Assembly (NCBI GenBank): GCA_934644855.1 | Contig: CAKUDJ010000025.1 | Coordinates: 1-8,812 of the forward strand | DNA: 8,812 nucleotides | Direction of reading: 5' to 3' | From: an uncultured Elusimicrobiales bacterium | GTDB lineage: Bacteria; Elusimicrobiota; Elusimicrobia; Elusimicrobiales; Elusimicrobiaceae | Shown: positions 5,561 to 8,812 of the stretch, piece by piece | Position numbering within the stretch: the stretch's first letter is position 1 | Layout: each line of letters begins with the position of its first letter | Notes under the pieces: model-generated | Databases searched by the model: none | The model's input: only the letters and a program-made list of their open reading frames with translations | Told to the model about the DNA's origin: nothing | Made by a program: the position numbers and the translations under genes

Positions 5561-7034
5561 GCTTAAAATCCAATACTTCTGCTGTTTTTAGTTTGTCTTC
5601 CAAATACAACATGGCAATACAATCGTCTTCGTTATACATGAGGACCTTTTTGAGCAGTTCGTCGTTGCCGGTTTTCAGCCAGTTGGTAAAATAAACCATG
5701 CTGTCCATGGCGCCGCAATCATCCTGCCGCCAATGGAACCCGAATGCCGGGGCCGCCGCTTTTAAGGAAAAACTGGGCGCCGGCAAATAAAACTGTTTAT
5801 TGACGGCTACTTTTAAGTCGTAGCAGATGTGGCATAAGGCGTTTAGCTTGTCCGCATCTTGCGGGTGGGTGTGGGCCAAATTGCGCATTTTTTTCACTTC
5901 GTATTCCGTCCAATGGTACAGGGCGGTGTTTTCAAAATCTTTTACATAATCGTAAAATTGTTCAAAAATTTTGATTTCTTCTTCCGGCGTTTTGGCTACA
6001 AAACTGACGTATTTGTTTTCTTCTTTATCCCAAATACCAATTAAGTAAACAAACGAAACGCTGTTTTTGGTGAACGTTTCCGTGGCCTCAAAATCAAAAT
6101 ACAAGTTGCGCTTTTTAAGGGGGGGCGGAAAGTGCCCGGCCTCGCGCAAAACAGGCTTGTTGTGCAGGTACGCCAACGAGTTATAATAAGCGTCCGAAGC
6201 GTAAGGCTCGTCTAAAAAAGTTTTTAAGAAATCCAAATCCGCATGGGCAACGTCGTCGGTCGTGAACATACCGTTTATTTTAAGGGCTTGGCGCATTTCC
6301 GCGCTGAGGGCCGGCAACATCAGCAGGTTTTTTTCGGCCGCCACCGTTTTGTTGGCATATACGCGCCAGGGGGAGTTGGCCGCTTTGGGCGGTTTGTGGG
6401 CTTCCGGGCGGGCTTTTCCGTCGCGGATTAAGCGCCAGAACGCCAGTTCTTGCCCCAGGCGTTCTTCGTGGTCGCGGTAGTCCACATCCACCGTTTTATC
6501 TTTTAGAAAAACGCGCGTATTGTACGGCGTGAACCCCTGCACGCAACCCAAAATGCGGTTTAATAAACTAACTTGCAGGGCGTAATGTTCTTTAAGGTCA
6601 TGGGCGCGCTTAAATTGAAAAATATGATAATAAAAATTCCCCAGTTTGCTTTTGGCGCCGCCGTCTTTTACCAACAGGTTGATACTGCCGTATACGTTAT
6701 CGGGCAAGTTCCACAAAACGGCGTTGGCAATGGCGTTTTTGCCTTCCAGCATGGCTTTTAAGGTGTTTTTGAAACGCTCCGCGTCAGTTTCTCCGCTGAT
6801 AAATACCACATCCGGGAATTCTTCTTTAATCCAAGCGTCGCGCGCGTTGCGGTCCGTGCGGACTTTTAAGTTTTCGTAACGGTTGACTTCGTTGACGGAT
6901 TCTTCTTTAGGCGCATGGAAAAAGCACCAAATTCCAAAAGGGTCTTCCAATAAAGAAAACATTTTGGAGGCGTTAAAATCTTGCTTGCCGGGCGTGCGCC
7001 CCGCGGATAGGGTATTATATAAAGTATCTAACAT
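5535..7034 (-). CDS. TM0106-type RecB-like nuclease with C-terminal DEDD (RNase H-like) exonuclease domain
   Basis: The 499-residue protein has the TM0106-family layout. The N-terminal part (about 20-180) has the RecB/Cas4-like outline, a middle HhH-like segment lies around 245-272, and the C-terminal RNase H-fold exonuclease (about 308-485) resembles YprB. The C-terminal catalytic residues are present: D314 and E316 in YFDFEA, D406 in CYDLKV and D470/D471 in YNEDDC, plus a SFSLKA (421-426) segment usual in the family. In the N-terminal part, positions where PD-(D/E)XK enzymes carry acidic residues read GSINLL (116-121, N119 for the usual Asp) and FQFK (139-142, Q140 for the usual Asp or Glu). 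K142 and Q154 remain. No Cas4-type cysteine cluster is seen. The likely role is processing of nucleic acid by the DEDD domain; the substrate is unknown. No CRISPR or recombination gene is adjacent. The start has no Shine-Dalgarno sequence and a -10 box 9 nt upstream. Confidence 0.85.
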   Translation of the reverse strand: MLDTLYNTLSAGRTPGKQDFNASKMFSLLEDPFGIWCFFHAPKEESVNEVNRYENLKVRTDRNARDAWIKEEFPDVVFISGETDAERFKNTLKAMLEGKNAIANAVLWNLPDNVYGSINLLVKDGGAKSKLGNFYYHIFQFKRAHDLKEHYALQVSLLNRILGCVQGFTPYNTRVFLKDKTVDVDYRDHEERLGQELAFWRLIRDGKARPEAHKPPKAANSPWRVYANKTVAAEKNLLMLPALSAEMRQALKINGMFTTDDVAHADLDFLKTFLDEPYASDAYYNSLAYLHNKPVLREAGHFPPPLKKRNLYFDFEATETFTKNSVSFVYLIGIWDKEENKYVSFVAKTPEEEIKIFEQFYDYVKDFENTALYHWTEYEVKKMRNLAHTHPQDADKLNALCHICYDLKVAVNKQFYLPAPSFSLKAAAPAFGFHWRQDDCGAMDSMVYFTNWLKTGNDELLKKVLMYNEDDCIAMLYLEDKLKTAEVLDFKHEKRTPNA

Positions 7035-7043
7035 CTTATTCTT

Positions 7044-7051
7044 ATTTTATA
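7044..7051 (-). promoter_or_regulatory. -10 box of the nuclease gene, probably leaderless
   Basis: On the minus strand TATAAAAT ends 9 nt before the ATG at 7034. The overlapping hexamers TATAAA and TAAAAT are both acceptable -10 boxes. The spacing leaves almost no 5' leader, and the 9 nt AAGAATAAG hold no real Shine-Dalgarno sequence. No clear -35 is seen. Confidence 0.5.
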
Positions 7052-7118
7052 TCTTTTTGGGGTATACTGGAAACGCTTTTTGCCCCGGCTTGCCAATGCG
7101 GGGGGATATTTGGTAGCA

Positions 7119-7124
7119 TAAAAT
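7119..7124 (+). promoter_or_regulatory. -10 box of the EIIA gene, probably leaderless
   Basis: TAAAAT ends 9 nt before the ATG at 7134, the same spacing as for the phosphohexomutase and nuclease genes. The 9 nt TTCAATAAT contain no purine-rich ribosome site. This box decides the start at 7134 over the in-frame ATG at 7149. A second Pribnow-like TATACT (7063-7068) lies farther upstream on this strand. Confidence 0.45.
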
Positions 7125-7133
7125 TTCAATAAT

Positions 7134-7613
7134 ATGCCAGTAAACAAAATGAATACATTTAATTTAAGCGCCCTGCTTTCACCCGCGCAAATATATATTG
7201 TGCCGCCGGGGCAGACCAAACAGGCGGTCATCCGCCGGTTGGTGGAGCAGATTTGCCAGGCGGAGCCTGCCTTGGGCCCGGAAGAAATTTTGCGGGAAGT
7301 CCTGCGCCGGGAAGAAGGCATCAGCACCACCCTGGATACCGGCCTGTCCATTCCGCACGCGCGGCTAGAGGAAATTGCGGATTTTAAGGCTGCTCTGGCG
7401 GTATTTCCTACCCCGGTGCCGGACCCGGTCAATCCGCACCACGCCATCAAAGCGATGTTTTTGTTTTTATCCCCGTCCAAGCCGGAGTTTTTCCAGCGGC
7501 ATTTGCAAATTTTAGCCGCGTTGGCCCAAACTTTCAAGCCGGAATTTATGGAAGAACTGGCCCGACTCCAAACGCCGCAAGACGTTTTGGCGCATTTTAA
7601 GCCGCGGCCTTAA
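7134..7613 (+). CDS. Stand-alone PTS EIIA domain protein (PtsN/fructose type)
   Basis: The 159-residue protein is a single EIIA domain of the fructose/mannitol/nitrogen-regulatory class. The phosphorylation site is H75 in the family pattern REEGISTTLDTGLSIPHAR (59-77). The second conserved histidine is H123 in HLQILAALAQTF (123-134). The domain normally accepts phosphate from HPr or NPr. No EIIB, EIIC, HPr or EI gene is in the window, so a regulatory role of the PtsN type is more likely than sugar uptake, but this is inferred. The start at 7134 is preferred for its -10 spacing; initiation at 7149 would shorten it by five residues. It is divergent from the nuclease gene (99 bp between starts) and 32 bp upstream of def. 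Confidence 0.88.
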   Translation: MPVNKMNTFNLSALLSPAQIYIVPPGQTKQAVIRRLVEQICQAEPALGPEEILREVLRREEGISTTLDTGLSIPHARLEEIADFKAALAVFPTPVPDPVNPHHAIKAMFLFLSPSKPEFFQRHLQILAALAQTFKPEFMEELARLQTPQDVLAHFKPRP

Positions 7614-7628
7614 ACGGGCGTTCCCCAA

Positions 7629-7645
7629 TATGATAAAATAGAAGT
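7629..7645 (+). promoter_or_regulatory. Candidate -10 boxes of def, probably leaderless
   Basis: In the 32-bp gap after the EIIA gene lie TATGAT (7629-7634) and the overlapping TAAAAT (7634-7639), 11 and 6 nt before the def ATG. Only GAAG at 7641-7644, one nt from the ATG and too close to act as a Shine-Dalgarno site, is purine-rich. The gene may therefore have its own leaderless transcript in addition to readthrough from the EIIA gene. Confidence 0.4.
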
Positions 7646-8173
7646 ATGGCCATACTTAAAATTGTAAAATACGGCGACGATATTTTGCGCCAAAAATTAA
7701 AACCGGTTGATTACAACCAACTGGCCCCGCAGTTGCCTGCGCTATTAAAGGATATGGAAGAAACCTGCCTGGCCGTGCGCGGGGTGGGTTTGGCGGCCAA
7801 CCAAATCGGCCTGCCGTACCGTTTGGCGGTTATTTTATTGCCCGCGCCTACCAAAAAAGACGAAAACGCCTACAAACGCTACGTCATTATCAACCCGCAA
7901 ATTATTGCCAAACAGGGCAGTAAGTTGGAAGAAGAAGGCTGCCTTTCTCTGCCCGGTTTATGGGCGGAAGTGGTTCGCGCTACGGACGTGACTATTACTT
8001 GCTTGGACGAAAACGGGCAAGAACAAACCATTCGCGGGCGCGGCCTGTTAGCCAAGGCGTTCCAACACGAGGTGGACCATTTAGACGGCAAACTGTTTAT
8101 TGATTTGGTGGACCCCGCCCTAAAACCGGAACTTAAAAAAGCCATTAAAAAACTGCGCAAAGATTGGAATTAA
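7646..8173 (+). CDS. def: Peptide deformylase
   Basis: This metalloenzyme removes the formyl group from the initiator Met of new proteins at the ribosome exit. All three family motifs are intact: GVGLAANQIG (46-55), EEGCLSLPG (96-104, metal ligand C99) and QHEVDHLDG (140-148, metal ligands H141 and H145, catalytic E142). The 175-residue length is normal. No fmt or priA gene is next to it in this window, unlike the arrangement in many bacteria. It ends shortly before a strong terminator. Confidence 0.97.
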   Translation: MAILKIVKYGDDILRQKLKPVDYNQLAPQLPALLKDMEETCLAVRGVGLAANQIGLPYRLAVILLPAPTKKDENAYKRYVIINPQIIAKQGSKLEEEGCLSLPGLWAEVVRATDVTITCLDENGQEQTIRGRGLLAKAFQHEVDHLDGKLFIDLVDPALKPELKKAIKKLRKDWN

Positions 8174-8188
8174 GTTTTTTACGGACAT

Positions 8189-8229
8189 AAAAATTGCGCC
8201 GCCGGGAATTTTTCCGGGCGGCGCTTTTT
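8189..8229. terminator. Bidirectional Rho-independent terminator
   Basis: GCGCCGCC (8196-8203) pairs with GGCGGCGC (8217-8224). After one G-G mismatch, GGAA (8205-8208) pairs with TTCC (8212-8215) around a TTT loop. Five T follow (8225-8229) and five A precede (8189-8193), so it can serve both def and the convergent phosphoglycerate mutase gene. Confidence 0.88.
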
Positions 8230-8250
8230 ACCGATAGATTTGCGTACGGA

Positions 8251-8812
8251 TTATTTGGCTTTGGCTTGGTCCGCCACCGCTTGCGCGCGGCGGGCGATTT
8301 CGTCCGGGTCACCCAAATAATAATCTTTTATCAGGTTTAAGTCTTCGTCCAACTCAAACACATAGGGCGCCCCGGTGGGGATATTCAGCCCCACGATTTT
8401 GTCGTCCGGGATGTTTTTAAGTATTTTGACAATGCCCCGCAGGCTGTTGCCGTGTGCGGCGATTAAAATGCGGTCGTTTTGCGTTAAGGCGGGCACAATG
8501 GTATTTTCCCAATACGGGATTAACCGCCCAATGCAGTCTTTCAGGGATTCCGTCGCCGGAAGCACCCCTTCCGCAATACCCCGGTAGCGCGCTTCAAAAC
8601 GCGGGTGGCGCGGGTCGTCCGCCGTCAATGCGGGCGGGCGCACGTCATAGGCGCGGCGCCATAAAAGCACCTGTTCGGCACCGTATTTGGCGGCCGTATC
8701 GGCCTTGTTTAAGCCTTGCAAAGCGCCGTAATGTTTTTCATTTAGGCGCCAGGTTTTTTCTACCGGGAGCCATAACTGGTCCATGGCTTCCAACGCTAAA
8801 TTTAAGGTTTTA
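8251..8812 (-). CDS. gpmA: 2,3-bisphosphoglycerate-dependent phosphoglycerate mutase, C-terminal part
   Basis: This glycolytic enzyme interconverts 3- and 2-phosphoglycerate. The reading frame stays open to the right edge, so the Met at 8793 is internal: the preceding codons read KTLNLALEA, matching the family upstream of the D-Q-L/M-W-x-P-V-E-K segment. About 186 residues are visible; the N-terminal roughly 60 residues with the first catalytic His (R-H-G motif) are outside. Visible signatures are [12 protein letters not shown], with the catalytic Glu (equivalent to E. coli E89; codon 8737-8739), and AAHGNSLRG, with the second catalytic His (equivalent to H184; codon 8452-8454). The C-terminal segment [13 protein letters not shown] is also typical. 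It ends convergent with def. Confidence 0.95.
   Translation of the reverse strand, partial: KTLNLALEAMDQLWLPVEKTWRLNEKHYGALQGLNKADTAAKYGAEQVLLWRRAYDVRPPALTADDPRHPRFEARYRGIAEGVLPATESLKDCIGRLIPYWENTIVPALTQNDRILIAAHGNSLRGIVKILKNIPDDKIVGLNIPTGAPYVFELDEDLNLIKDYYLGDPDEIARRAQAVADQAKAK

Noticed and set aside
5535..7034. CRISPR Cas4 assignment for the RecB-like protein
   Set aside because: No four-cysteine iron-sulfur pattern, an added DEDD domain, and no cas gene or repeat array nearby.
7028..7537. 169-codon minus-strand open frame opposite the EIIA gene
   Set aside because: The EIIA motifs on the plus strand are clear; this frame also crosses the divergent promoter and has no family features.
8251..8793. 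Complete short phosphoglycerate mutase starting at 8793
   Set aside because: The frame stays open to the window edge with conserved family residues before that Met, so the gene is cut by the window, not short.

Overview
The window is ordinary-looking chromosomal DNA from a bacterium with an outer membrane. One gene encodes a lipoprotein with a lipobox, and another encodes a Sec-exported basic coiled-coil protein. I see no insertion sequence, phage gene, CRISPR array, tRNA or rRNA. Codon flavour, the AT-rich intergenic spacers and the gene complement would fit a gut-type Elusimicrobiota. That assignment is recall-based inference with low confidence (about 0.35), and nothing here proves it.

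Layout from left to right: (1) The 5' part of an alpha-D-phosphohexomutase gene leaves the window leftwards. (2) A divergent AT-rich spacer (335-470) carries its promoter and that of a rightward operon: rlmN, a small lipoprotein, a ComB-like/QueC fusion and a secreted basic coiled-coil protein. This operon ends at a strong hairpin terminator (4198-4231). (3) Facing it is a leftward group: a TM0106-type RecB-like/DEDD nuclease, an inositol-monophosphatase family gene that overlaps it by 26 bp, and a tandem ACT-domain protein with its own promoter. The last of these runs into the same terminator from the other side. (4) Divergent from the nuclease gene is a stand-alone PTS EIIA (PtsN-like) gene, followed by peptide deformylase and a second bidirectional terminator (8189-8229). 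(5) The 3' part of a leftward phosphoglycerate mutase gene runs off the right edge.

Functionally the genes serve translation and RNA modification (RlmN, QueC for queuosine, deformylase) and central carbon metabolism (phosphohexomutase, phosphoglycerate mutase, IMPase family), with regulatory or sensory proteins (EIIA, ACT) and one DNA/RNA-processing nuclease.

Three points merit attention. First, QueC is fused through a roughly 125-residue low-complexity linker to a ComB-like (2-phosphosulfolactate phosphatase family) domain. That linker contains an in-frame ATG preceded by a perfect Shine-Dalgarno sequence. Second, genes at the head of transcripts repeatedly have a -10 box only about 6-13 nt before the start codon and no Shine-Dalgarno sequence, which points to leaderless mRNAs, whereas operon-internal genes have purine-rich ribosome sites. 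Third, the RecB-like nuclease appears to have lost its N-terminal PD-(D/E)XK acidic residues while keeping its C-terminal DEDD residues. I found no clear multi-gene system that I would call new.
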